Assembly (NCBI RefSeq): GCF_036588685.1
Contig: NC_086374.1
Coordinates: 74,708,457-74,772,456 of the forward strand
Length of the DNA: 64,000 bases
Source of the DNA: Mytilus trossulus
Lineage: Eukaryota; Mollusca; Bivalvia; Mytilida; Mytilidae
Direction of reading: 5' to 3'
The notes under the pieces were generated by a model. It was given only the letters and a program-made list of their open reading frames with translations. It was not told the DNA's origin and did not search any database. Shown one piece after another: positions 35,501-44,400 of the stretch; the first letter of the stretch is position 1; each line of letters starts with the position of its first letter. Made by a program: the position numbers and the translations under genes.

Positions 35501-36769
35501 TTAACCTGGCTTAGCACTACAATCAACCTGAAAGACTAACGTATATGAAATTTCTACTTTGCAGTTAATACTAACGCTCTTTATTCATTCACTCTTGATC
35601 AAATCCGAGTAAAAAAATTATCTTTTGTTCGTTAAAGGGAGGAACAAAGTAATCAATATTAATAGAAACGAACAGGTAAATAAATGAAACCCTGAAATCT
35701 AAAATATAGAAACTTAATACTTGCAAAAATACCCACGCTCCTACAAAAAATACGTATTTTCGTTCCAATGAACAAGTTTTACTATATCATTTAGGCTTTG
35801 AGGCAAGAGTTATTTTAAAGAACAAGACACCAAGCCGTCTAGCGGAATCAATTTCTTACTACTTCAGTCCAGCAGTACAAACATCAAACCTTAAGTGGTA
35901 TTTGTCAAAAGTCGGTCATCTCGTTGATCCTTCAAATGTCATTCAAAATGGAAGTCAATATGTTCACGGTATAGTTATTTTTTTATTAGTTTAAATATTT
36001 TAGAAAAAGCTATTCGCAGAACAATGAATTAATTCTGCAAATTCGCAACATTGTACAGCACAGATAAGATTTTGTTGTTGTGGAAGAGAGGTATACAAAC
36101 ATCACTAGAGAAATAAATACCGAAATGGCCTATCTTTGAATTATAACAAATTCGTTGATCATTTTTCTGTCTACAGTAACTGTTGTGTATCCTTGAACAA
36201 CGCATGTGTCCGACTCGATTTAAAAAATATCATAAAACAAAGAAATCACAAAATATTAAAAGACATGTTTTCTCTCGAAAAGGTGAACAAGCCACATACA
36301 AAATATTTCGGGTGAAAATTACGTCTGTTTTGGAAGTAAAAAATATTTGTGTTTTTTTTTTAAATCTCTTGAATTAGTAAAGAGTATACTAGTAGTGCAA
36401 GATAAGATTTTTACGTATTTTACAATACATTGTAAAACATTTTGTTTTTGTAAGATATATATTGAAGCCTCTCAACATGTTTATCTTCCAGCTGTTGATA
36501 ATGGGGCATATTATATTGACGAGTCAGGAAATGGTCTTCAGTTAATAACTAAAGATGCACCTTTAGTTGTTATAGGGACAAAAACGAAGCATCCTTCACC
36601 ATTTCCTGTACCACTTGAACCAATTACCGTTGATGACATAAAAGGCATTGGGTTTAACATCTACAATAATATATGGAATACAAACTATGTTTTGTGGTAT
36701 CCGTATGATGAAAATGATTACGACAAATCTATACAGACACGATATTCAATTGATTTTATGGTAAGGTAA
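20468..36769 (+). CDS. Secreted GH38-like / DUF5054 protein (gene 3, 15 exons, 769 aa)
   Basis: Fifteen exons joined by GT...AG introns with consistent phase total 2310 nt, i.e. 769 aa and a stop. Residues 1-21 (MATTISFIISFCVIITLLHTR) are a signal peptide. Then come RFVHVLFMNHLDVGY (33-47), whose H42-x-D44 corresponds to the metal-binding HxD that opens GH38 alpha-mannosidase domains, ITWHAGPMNMQ (134-144), GTWHAGGYP, EIGDTWIQGISSDP (D326) and VPEHTWG (375-381). This series fits the DUF5054 family as I remember it, a GH38-like fold. Several N-glycosylation sequons occur (NIS, NLT, NWT). No transmembrane segment is seen, so secretion or a lysosomal location is likely. I do not recognise the GH38 nucleophile motif, so a glycosidase activity remains unproven. 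A coherent open frame across all exons argues that it is an intact gene. Confidence 0.75.
20697..20763 (+). CDS. Gene 3 exon 2
   Basis: Acceptor CTGTTTTAG; encodes VFSVKSGPPYVRFVHVLFMN plus HL and one base, ending in phase 1 before gtattt. The motif is completed by D-VGY in exon 3. Confidence 0.75.
20855..20950 (+). repeat. Dispersed repeat, family A fragment
   Basis: gatgtggtatgattgccaat followed by gagacaactaaagtag and ccgacgattttacata, in intron 2 of gene 3. Confidence 0.55.
21681..22203 (-). pseudogene. Reverse transcriptase C-terminal fragment, YIDD family
   Basis: A long open minus-strand frame contains KKLAISFNSTFRYIDDVLSL (catalytic YIDD box), DRIYPIELEIKDTTDTVKSA, SYLDLHLEIDNEGRLKTKLY, YDKRDDFSFPIVNFPFLSSN, YGVYISQLIRYSRAC and ends in DRYGITVSQMISDMFL. 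It is the C-terminal part of a non-LTR or Penelope-type RT; fingers and the GIPMGT motif are missing. It lies antisense in intron 2 of gene 3 and is recent enough to have no stops. The frame continues into exon 3 of gene 3 as an artefact. Confidence 0.8.
22204..22415 (+). CDS. Gene 3 exon 3
   Basis: Acceptor TCTTTCTTGCAG, phase 1 in, phase 0 out (gtaggt). Begins DVGYNGIPQTGFINNILN and includes FIYTTHPWLVSLYVDCPQG. An antisense RT fragment ends at its acceptor. Confidence 0.8.
23261..23465 (+). CDS. Gene 3 exon 4
   Basis: Acceptor GATTTTTCAG, phase 0 in, 1 out. Encodes CPSDQDLKAFKDAV, ITWHAGPMNMQMENM and an NISSDL sequon. Confidence 0.8.
23717..23866 (+). CDS. Gene 3 exon 5
   Basis: Phase 1 on both sides. 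Encodes MTQAIIPTLVEKGIQAVSVG, NPGTSPPAVPNLFRW and GTWHA. Confidence 0.8.
24254..24396 (+). CDS. Gene 3 exon 6
   Basis: Phase 1 in, 0 out (gtaagt). Encodes GGYPLNPGPDPAHPGGLSRK and an ENVTEALCFAFRTDN stretch. Confidence 0.8.
24661..24681. repeat. TA microsatellite
   Basis: Uninterrupted alternating TA run in intron 6 of gene 3. Confidence 0.8.
24939..25164 (+). CDS. Gene 3 exon 7
   Basis: Acceptor ATATTTTCAG, phase 0 in, 1 out (TCA A before gtaata). Contains EIGDTWIQGISSDPHK, the most diagnostic motif. Joining to 25650 keeps the frame and reads ELCFHS-NECNYTDPR. Confidence 0.8.
25650..25787 (+). CDS. Gene 3 exon 8
   Basis: Phase 1 both sides. Encodes RIKDAVRFLVKVPEHTWG and an NWT sequon. 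Confidence 0.8.
25949..26011 (+). CDS. Gene 3 exon 9
   Basis: Short 63-nt exon, acceptor TATAACAG, phase 1 both sides; NHYYSLAENTDPINDHKLA. Without this donor the frame meets a stop 18 nt on. Confidence 0.7.
26540..26735 (+). mobile_element. Hammerhead-bearing short repeat, intact copy
   Basis: The repeat runs from ggcatagattaccttagctg through tttggcaaaactttttgg and the ribozyme to tcctggtttctacatgtatg. Diverged copies occur at 44343-44430, 46640-47045, 52655-52810 (minus) and 58740-58900. It lies in intron 9 of gene 3, in sense orientation. Confidence 0.6.
26646..26689 (+). ncRNA. Hammerhead ribozyme motif, type I, minimal stem III
   Basis: Stem I is GCGTCA (26646-26651) with TGGTGT (26684-26689). 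The conserved CTGATGA is at 26652-26658. Stem II is GTC / GAC around a 7-nt loop (26659-26671). GAAA is at 26672-26675. Stem III is AC / GT with a GCGT loop, ending in the cleavage triplet GTC (26681-26683). All conserved core bases are present. Short-stem-III hammerheads are known from Penelope-like elements and metazoan retrozymes. Confidence 0.7.
26956..27102 (+). CDS. Gene 3 exon 10
   Basis: Phase 1 both sides (donor gtaaga). Encodes NYRNCVMAWQEQREFLHMAL and KLGNHPLADIVEYLLSE. Confidence 0.8.
27850..28015 (+). pseudogene. Reverse transcriptase fragment
   Basis: The plus frame reads KCISQLIRYSRPYDFCHDFL, matching the SQLIRYSRAC...HDFL segment of the RT at 21681-22203, followed by diverged sequence. 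It lies in intron 10 of gene 3, sense orientation. Confidence 0.45.
28845..28963 (+). CDS. Gene 3 exon 11
   Basis: Acceptor ATTTTACAG, phase 1 in, 0 out (gtatgt). Encodes MKIGFNGDGSLRTLYDPFNK. Confidence 0.75.
29400..29600. repeat. Low-complexity acacactgagatttaaaa repeats
   Basis: Degenerate repeats of cacac(t)gagattttaaaa in intron 11 of gene 3. No precise period. Confidence 0.5.
30270..30471 (+). CDS. Gene 3 exon 12
   Basis: Acceptor CAATTGCAG, phase 0 in, 1 out. Encodes NPMGAILYNTYNESDFNYM and KLWKTKLNRMWRLDQ. Confidence 0.75.
30916..32417. repeat. Element with three diverged 0.5-kb internal repeats
   Basis: It begins agctcacctgtcccg and ends acaggtgagcgacacagg, so the termini are partly inverted. 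Inside, a unit of about 490 bp (cttttacaaaaat(a/c)ttctcct...ttgaaactac, then atttagagcaaatctgac, then gttgggttgctgcccc) is repeated three times with clear divergence. It is in intron 12 of gene 3. No open frame of note. Confidence 0.6.
32455..32760 (+). repeat. Dispersed mussel repeat, family A
   Basis: caactctcaatccaagtcac, aggtcaaaatatggcctta and aagttataaaaggtacaac mark a diverged family A copy in intron 12 of gene 3. Confidence 0.6.
33080..33202 (+). CDS. Gene 3 exon 13
   Basis: Phase 1 both sides. Encodes SCRFVLELVMKNATANTSYG and YNERQSDETSPA. Confidence 0.7.
33630..33935 (+). repeat. Dispersed mussel repeat, family A variant
   Basis: gatgtggtatgattgtcaatg, ggccttcaacaatgagcaaag and ctataaaaggccccgataag. 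Intron 13 of gene 3. Confidence 0.65.
35055..35185 (-). mobile_element. Degenerate tRNA-derived SINE
   Basis: Diverged copy of the SINE at 10015: attgttgttcttccctcgta, then ggaattcaaactcgtacca and gctatagaccactcaaccac. Box B is damaged. Intron 13 of gene 3. Confidence 0.5.
35795..35968 (+). CDS. Gene 3 exon 14
   Basis: Phase 1 both sides. Encodes FEARVILKNKTPSRLAESIS, YYFSP, LKWYLSKVGHLVDPSN. Confidence 0.75.
36492..36769 (+). CDS. Gene 3 exon 15 (terminal)
   Basis: Acceptor TTATCTTCCAG, phase 1 in. Encodes DAPLVVIGTKTKHPSPFPV, NIYNNIWNTNYVLWYP and a C-terminus SIDFMVR before TAA. An ATG followed by gtaagg just before the stop could act as a donor, but I see no matching downstream exon. Confidence 0.75.
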
Positions 36770-36793
36770 AGCATGGTGAACAAAGATTAATTA

Positions 36794-36814
36794 AATAAAA
36801 ATTGTCAAAATAAA
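36794..36814 (+). promoter_or_regulatory. Polyadenylation signals of gene 3
   Basis: Two AATAAA hexamers (36794-36799 and 36809-36814), 25 and 40 nt after the stop codon. Confidence 0.55.
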
Positions 36815-37839
36815 GTCTTCTGTTTTATTCGTCAATTTCCGCCTGTAGTATACAGTGCAATATAAGTTTTGTCAAAAGATGTAGTATGCTTCAATGTGTA
36901 TAAATATATGAATTGTATACACACATGTTTTAAAAATGTACGCAGCATCAATAAAAAGTATCAATTAACGAATACAAGTTGTCTCCCATTGAATATATGT
37001 TTCGTATAGCTATAATCAGTGACATAAAGCACACGATTTTCGCAACTGTCCGAACTATCGTTAACTATCGCAGCCATCAACGAACTCTATGGGGAACTCC
37101 TAGGTCATTCAAATTACAGAAGGAAGGTGCTAGAAATACTAATTAATATTCTACGACCATGGTTTAGAAAACCGACTAGCTTTCGGTATAGTTTAATAAC
37201 ATAATATAACTATTCAATTGGGGTTTATTACTCTTTTTTCATAAGCGGCTTTGTATTCTTTGGTAAACAGATCAAACGTCACAGGACAGAAGGTCACAAA
37301 TAGATAATCATAGTCACTATGATGGACGTTCATCCGTTTTTAAAAAGACAGTTTTGACTCATAAAACTATTATGTTTACCACATTAACGCTATTGAAGGT
37401 ACACAGCATGTGTAGTCTTGAAAATAACATTGCAATAAAATATGGTGTATTCAATGTACCTTTCCATAGATTCACCTGATTTACCTGTCCATTTGAACTT
37501 TTGGCAGTTGTAATGTCCCATCTTACAAATACAACAGGTATTGTTCTCTGTGTAGTTTATTCACTGAGACATTTAAATTTCTTCTAAGAGAAATCTATCA
37601 CTTATTGATTAATATATCTGAGTAAAAATTTATCTGCTAAATAGATAGAAATAACAGGTTTACCATTATAAAAAATTGCATGTGAGTTTATATTTACATA
37701 TATTCAATCTATTGGGGGTAAACACTTATGCAAACATAAATAAAAGTTGATTTCTGACAAACTTTTCAATATTGTTCCTACATTTCAAAACACATTTGAC
37801 ATACAAACCCTAAAAATGATGATATCTATTTTAATAAAA

Positions 37840-38360
37840 TCAACGGTAAAATTGAGAAAGGAAATGGTGAATATGTCAAAGCGACAACCACCCGACCATA
37901 GAGCAAACAACAGCCGAAGGCAACCAATGGGTCTTCAATGTAGCGAGAATTCCCGCACCCGTAGGAGTCCGGCCCCTTAAATATGCATAATAGTACAGTG
38001 ATAATGGACGTCATACTAAACTCCGAATTATACACAAGAAACTAAAATTTAAAAATCATACAAGACTAACAAAGGCCAGAGGCTCCTGACTTGGGACAGG
38101 CGTAAAATTGCGGCGGGGTTAAACATGTTTATGAGATCTCAACCCTCCCCCTATACCTTTAGCCAATGTAGGAAAGTAAAAGAATAACAATACGCACATT
38201 AAAATTCAGTTCAAGAGAAGTCCGAGTCCGATGTCAAAAGATGTAACAAAAGAAAATAAATAAAATGACAATAATACATAAATAACAACAGACTACTAGC
38301 AGTTAACTGACATGCCAGCTCCAGACCTCATTAAACTGATTGAAAGATTATGTCTTCATC
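37840..38360 (+). repeat. Dispersed mussel repeat, family B, long copy
   Basis: Matches, in reverse orientation, almost the whole of 59045-59625: gaccatagagcaaacaacag, ggctcctgacttgggacagg, ttaactgacatgccagctcc. It is nested in the foldback at 37440-38810. Confidence 0.7.
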
Positions 38361-38383
38361 ATATGGATGGTACCTATTTTGTT

Positions 38384-38422
38384 GCACCAGATGCGCATTT
38401 CGACATGTCTCTTCAGTAATGC
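38384..38422 (-). ncRNA. Hammerhead ribozyme-like motif, variant
   Basis: On the minus strand: stem I GCATTA / TGGTGC, core CTGAAGA (fits CUGANGA), stem II GAC / GTC with only two loop bases, GAAA, stem III AT / AT around GCGC, cleavage triplet ATC. The short stem II loop probably reflects a small deletion. Sequence family differs from the 26646 copy. Confidence 0.5.
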
Positions 38423-38810
38423 TCGTAGCCAAAAAGTATCCTATAACTAAAAAAAACTAAAAAAAAAAGGAACAATACATATGTTCTTAAAAATGAACAT
38501 TTTATAATTAAATTACTGTTTATTTCAAACAGATTGAAAAAAAAATAATATCAAAATTGAATAAACACAAAATCACATGCATTCTTAATGGTAGACCTGT
38601 TATTTCTATCTATTTAGCTGATCAACTTTTTACTCCGGTAGATTAATCAATGAGTGATAGATTTCTCTTACAAGAAATTTAAAGGTCTGAGTGAATAAAC
38701 TACATGGAGAACAATACCTATTGTATTTGTTCAATGACAAAAGAACTGCCTAAAGTTTAAATGGACAGGACACTATCAGGTGAATCTATTGAAAGGTACG
38801 CAATAAAAGT

Positions 38811-40129
38811 CTGGGTGTTCAGTATTTGCATCGTTTATTCCCAGATCGAGGAGCCTGATTTAGAGGGGGAAATCAGCTTTCACCAGCAAGTCTTTTAGGC
38901 CTTTGGGACTACATTTAAGCCAAGAAGATCTAGATTATTTTTTTTCGATTTCTTTCTAATTTTCGCCGATATGGTGTTATGAATTGTCGGCATATTAGAC
39001 CGTAAAGTTCTTGTTTTCGCTTTTTAGTACTATCATTTGTGAAACAAATCCGGTAATGCTCTTGGTGCTATATTTAAGATAATGACAACTCAAAGGAAAA
39101 AGTAGTGATGTCTGTCTTACGGCTTGCAATACAGATTTGTACATATGAATCCATCCTTCACTTGAGTAACACTATCAATACCTATAATTATCAGAAAAAT
39201 TGACCATCATACAAATAAGACACCGACCAACGTTTGTAGAAAATTTAAGTGACCATTCAATAGTCTTGATCGTAATTCCAATATATCAGAAACAAATGAT
39301 CAAAAATTAATGATTTTTGAATTCTAAAACCTTGTGAAGTAAATATAACAACCGGCGGGAGTGCGAAGTTATATATTTCAAAATAAAGTAACAAAATCAG
39401 GTGCTGTCTTATTTTAACGACTTGTTTTAGTTGGTCCCATTTGGTGTCAATATTTTCAACTTTTGTATCCAGAATCATTCCCGAGTAACACTCTCCCTTC
39501 TGAACCACAAAGCATTGTGGTGAGTGATGATGATAGTCAGTCGGTTCTTATCTGTCTCAAATGTCGACTTAGTGGCAGGTCTGGCTTACAGTCAAAGTCA
39601 CTACGATGGCCATTCATATGTTTTTGAAATGGTTGTTCCGATGTGTCAAGTTTACACTGAAGAAGTGTTTGGGGTATTCTTTAAATTTACATTGCAAAAT
39701 TTGGTGCAAGACGTACAATGTACCAGTCGATTGCCTGTTGAAAATCTGGAACGTTTAAACTTGTAATGTAAATTTGCTAGCTTTAAAAAAACCACTAGTC
39801 AGAAAACTGAGTGACAACAATGAATTTGCTACCACAAATACGATACATCGAGCCAAGGAACAAGTGATAACTATGCTAGAGTTGACAATATATGACATAT
39901 ATGTGTGTTGAATTTATAGGTACACTTTTTCAACAAATTATCGGCATTTTTTGGGGGGAACTATCTGTGCGCCTCTCCTTGTAAAACTCTTCTGTACAAG
40001 AAAATAAAAGAATCCAAATAATTCAATTTCACATTCAAATATATTTATGCTAGGTTTTTTTTAATTAACAAACCAGACTTTTCTGATTTGGTTTCGTAAT
40101 TATATACTCTAGAACAAGAAATTACAGAA
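38811..40129. other. Intergenic, nothing firm
   Basis: AT-rich sequence between gene 3 and gene 4. The 80-aa plus frame at 39524-39766 shows no motif I recognise and no splice support. Confidence 0.35.
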
Positions 40130-40470
40130 ACAGTAGACACAGCTTTATCCGCCTTATTTCAAGACGATTACCTCGAATTTGACACAAGCGATCATCTCAG
40201 TACCGGAAACTTTGACAAACGAGACGTTTAAATTTTTGAATTATAAATGTTTCACCACCTTCGCAGCAATATACCAACTTCACAAGAATATGAAATATAC
40301 ATTTCACTACTCATTCGATATTTGAGATCTTGTAGCTGCTACTCAGACTTTGTAAAACGCCCAAGTGTCCAAGCAAAAGTTAATGAATCAGGATTATGTC
40401 GAAGAGCGTTTCGTTCTCTCTTGAAAAGTGCATTGAAAGATACCAAGACCGTAAGACCAAGGTCCGTATA
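40130..40470 (+). pseudogene. Reverse transcriptase fragment, frameshifted
   Basis: NFDKRDV, then in another frame HHLRSNIPTSQEYEIYISLL and IRYLRSCSCYSDFVKRP match the DKRDDF...SNIPxxPAYGVYISQLIRYxRAC segment of the RT family. Stops and a frame change show decay. Confidence 0.6.
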
Positions 40471-41426
40471 AATAAAAAAAATTCATGATGGTCTTGAAGT
40501 ATAGATGCTATGTACTAAAGTATTGACGTTGTTAATCATCTTGATCATGTTACATAGTGTTCTTTTTATTGGCTTTGTATATTTTTAACCTTTACGTTTT
40601 AGTAGTTTTGTGTCATATCAATTTGGCGTGGCTCGGTGTTCAAATATCCCGCCATGCTTATGTGTTATTGCGCTATGGTAATTTGTTTGTATTCACGTCT
40701 TTTATTTATGCTTATATGCTTTGTCTGAACAGTTTCTAGATGCCATTTTGTTTTTTATTTGTTGATATTTTGTGTGTGTTATATTAAGTGAAGTTATATC
40801 ATTATATTGGCTGTTTTATTTATATTGTTTTGACATAATTCGTCATTTTTACCGAGCGGTGATACTCGCTATTTTGTTGTTTCGCCTTTTTGTATAAACT
40901 TTCTTTTGTTGATAAGATATTACAAATGAAACAAGTCTATGCATTTCCTGTCAATTAAGTATAATTTGAATCGAGAATTGTAACATATATATAAATATGT
41001 AAAATCGATATTCGAAAGGCGGTTGTGACATAATTCATGCTAATCACATACGTTGTCGTATTTTATCTGTATTTACAAAATATCGTTTAAGCAAATGTTA
41101 AATGTTATTAAGTGCGAATTATGTACAGCGGTTTCGTCGTTTCATAAATTTTGTTATTTTGTCATAATACATCCATTTTTGGATTTTTCGCAGATAATGA
41201 CATTCTTTTGAATAATCACTAAAAGACTAGTGCATTTTTACTAAATAAAAAACAAGTCTACTCTAAATCTCTATAATTCCAGTCATCAAATACACTTATG
41301 AAAGAGCAGACGTGTGCTGTGTATCTATTATTTTATTTTGACAGGAAATATATTCATTTGTTAAAAAAATTTGAAAATTGTTCTTGTCTCAAATATTTCC
41401 GTATATTCTCATTTGAAACAATAATT

Positions 41427-41478
41427 ATGGCGGTGTTAATGAGTTTTGGTTTGCTCGGGCTAATCTTAATGATCACCT
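41427..41478 (+). CDS. Gene 4 exon 1 (signal peptide)
   Basis: MAVLMSFGLLGLILMIT plus one base, donor gtaagt, phase 1. Same phase and the same donor context as gene 5 exon 1. Confidence 0.65.
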
Positions 41479-44400
41479 GTAAGTACCTTTATGTCTTTAT
41501 ACATTTTCTTAACTGGAAATCATTGATTTATACGAAATTCGACGATTTTAGAACGATGTACTTTGTTGTATAGCAGACGTAATAATACATTTATATTGCG
41601 CTGCCTGTACGGGTTTCTGCTGCCTGTACGTGTTACTGACGAAGTCGAGTGTCTTGCTATTCATTATTTTTTATTTAATATGTCATGGAATCTTAAGAAC
41701 CCATTTTTTTTTAATTTAATAGTTGATGAACTTCTTATTTCCACTGTATTTTTTCTTTAATAAATGATGGAATTTTTATTTCCACTCTTACATTTCAATT
41801 TATAGGGTATGGAATTCACTCTATCATTTTAATTTGATAGGTGATTGAAATCTTATTTTCATTGTCAATTCAATAGGTCGTGAATTAATTACATCCCCTC
41901 TTCTCGTGATCGTATAAGTTGTAGTTGCGTTGTGTTTTGAATAGAGAAAAAGACGTCTATACAAATGGATGATTTAATGCTGGAATATAATGACGTTAAT
42001 ACATAGCAACCATGACGTTACATATAGAGAGCGATAACGCGTATAGGTACATGTATGAATCCCGCGTAATGTGATTGTCTCTATTTATCCTCGACACTCT
42101 AGCATGTCAATTTAATAGGTTATGGAATCATTAAATCCCCTCTAACATGTCAATTTAATAGGTTATGGAATCATTAAATCCCCTCTAACATGTCAATTTA
42201 ATAGGTTGTGGAACCATTAAATCCCCTCTTCCATATCAATTTAATATGTAATGGAATCATTACATCTCCTCTAACATGTCTATTTAATAGGTTGTGGAAT
42301 CATTACATCCCCTCTAACATGTCTATTTAATAGGTTATGGAATAATTACACCCCCTCTAACATGTCTATTTAATAGGTTATGGGTGCATTAAATCATTAA
42401 ATTAAGAGACATATGTAACCCCAAAGCCAAGCGGTCGATGCAAATTGATAGAAACTTCTGAATGCATAACCTTAATTTAAAAAAAGTATAACAAAAATAC
42501 CGGTCACCAAGGCAAATCTAAAAAGAGGAAATCAACAAAAAACCTATAAAATCGAACGTTATATTAATCAACGGAACAGATGAAAAACAACTACCATATT
42601 CCTGACTTTGTACAGACAAATTTCTAAAAAAAAAAAATGGGTTAAACCTTGCTCTAAATCTAGCTTTACCTCTCACTTGTAAGACAGTTGCATGTCAAAT
42701 TCGAGGTTAATGTCTAGAAACGAGGCGTATGGAGCTGTATCTGTTGATTATGTTTCTTAAATTCTGAAGGATATATTAATGGGATCAAATCAAAACAGTT
42801 TGGATTTTTAATGGAAGGACCATCATCAATATACCTGTATGTAAAATTAAATAGGTTCAAAGATTTTTCAGTTGAGTGACTGGGATAAGTGTTTGAGAAA
42901 AATAATTGTGATACAGTCTTATAGAAAGAAGTATGACAAAAATACAAGTATTTGGTTTATGGATGAATCTCATATTCCGGAAATAAAGATAAGTATCGAG
43001 CAATTGAGGTGTGTTGAGGATTTATCTCAGATATCTATCCATTATCAGCTCTATATTGTCTTGTCAAAGGAAAAAAGAAACCCAATATTAAGGGATGTCT
43101 TTTTTGACATTAAATTTCTTATTGGAGGGTGAGTTTTAAACCCCATTTTTGAAAACGGGTTGAAAAAAGGATTAGTAATATATTGTTTGAAAATGAACCT
43201 TTTCCTTGGGATTCACGTCTTATCGTCAGTGAATTTTACAGTATTGAATCCTAAGTTTACAATATTAAAAGAAAAGAATGACATATCAGGATATATAGAT
43301 AGATAACACATACCGGCCCAAACCAAACACTCAAACTTATAAGTTCCTCTCAACTTTGCGGGTGCAAGTGCTGCCTTGTAGCGGCATTAGGCTGCTCTTT
43401 TTCGAAATCTACAAGGTGTCTTTAACGTGCAAACCTTTGTGTTTGTAGTCCGATACGCTAACCACTACACCACGGCTCTCCACCACCATATAACTGATAT
43501 TCATGTCAACACCGAAGTGCTGACTACTGATCTTAACTCCTCAGGTCACCTTTAACAAATTCTTTGTTTGATGTTGCATACCCATGCCTTGTAAGGTTGG
43601 GAAGGTAGGAAGAAATTTTTTTTTGACCAACAACGAAGTAAGAGCACAAAATTTTTCTTGAGAATTTGTGTTACCTGTATTTAATGATTTGTGTAGACTG
43701 ATATCCAGATGCGTATTTAGGCAACACCAAACTAATCTATGATTCAATTTTATGTCTAGCCTCAATGCTAACGTATTCCTGTTACAGCTATTTCTGATTT
43801 TATAGTTATGAAAGTCACTGACACTGATGCAGTCACAACTAATGTCACAACCACATGTGAAGATAAAAAAGGTATGTAAACAGTATTGATATAATATATT
43901 ACAATGCATTTGTTATATAAGTGAATTCGTAAAATCCCTAAAATTTCAGACCGGTTAAAATCATATATTTCACATTGCTCTGCTATAGATCATTTTCGCT
44001 CGTGTTAGATCAGATAACGATGAAAATCGGTGTAAATGGTTACAAATACTCTGAACTAAATTTATGAAGGTCTCCAATATGATGATATTATATCAAATGG
44101 TAGGTTGATTCGTATGAATCAAATCTTTTTGATAATAAGTTAAACTATATGTAATTCATGTAAGGCAAAGATTATAAAAGCATTAAAAATTTTGTTGTTC
44201 TGAAATCAAAGATGTGAACAAAATCCTTAATTAACCGTACGCAGGGAAATTATGTAAAATGTAAAATAACAAAAATACCGAACTCCCCGGAAAACGCAAA
44301 TCGGAAAGTCCTTAAGGAAATGTCATATAAAAAGCTCAAACTCGATTCGAGCGTCACTGATAAATCTTTTGTAGACAAAACGCGCGTCTGGCGTATATAT

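Larger units (their letters stand above)
37440..38810. mobile_element. Foldback structure with about 250-bp inverted arms
   Basis: The left arm (about 37440-37695) and right arm (about 38565-38810) are inverted copies: ggtgaatctattgaaaggta on the right mirrors tacctttccatagattcacc on the left, and acctgttatttctatctattta mirrors the other end. The arms enclose about 870 bp that include a family B repeat and a hammerhead motif. Confidence 0.65.

Noticed and set aside
39524-39766. 80-aa plus-strand frame as an exon
   Set aside because: No matched acceptor and donor and no recognised motif.
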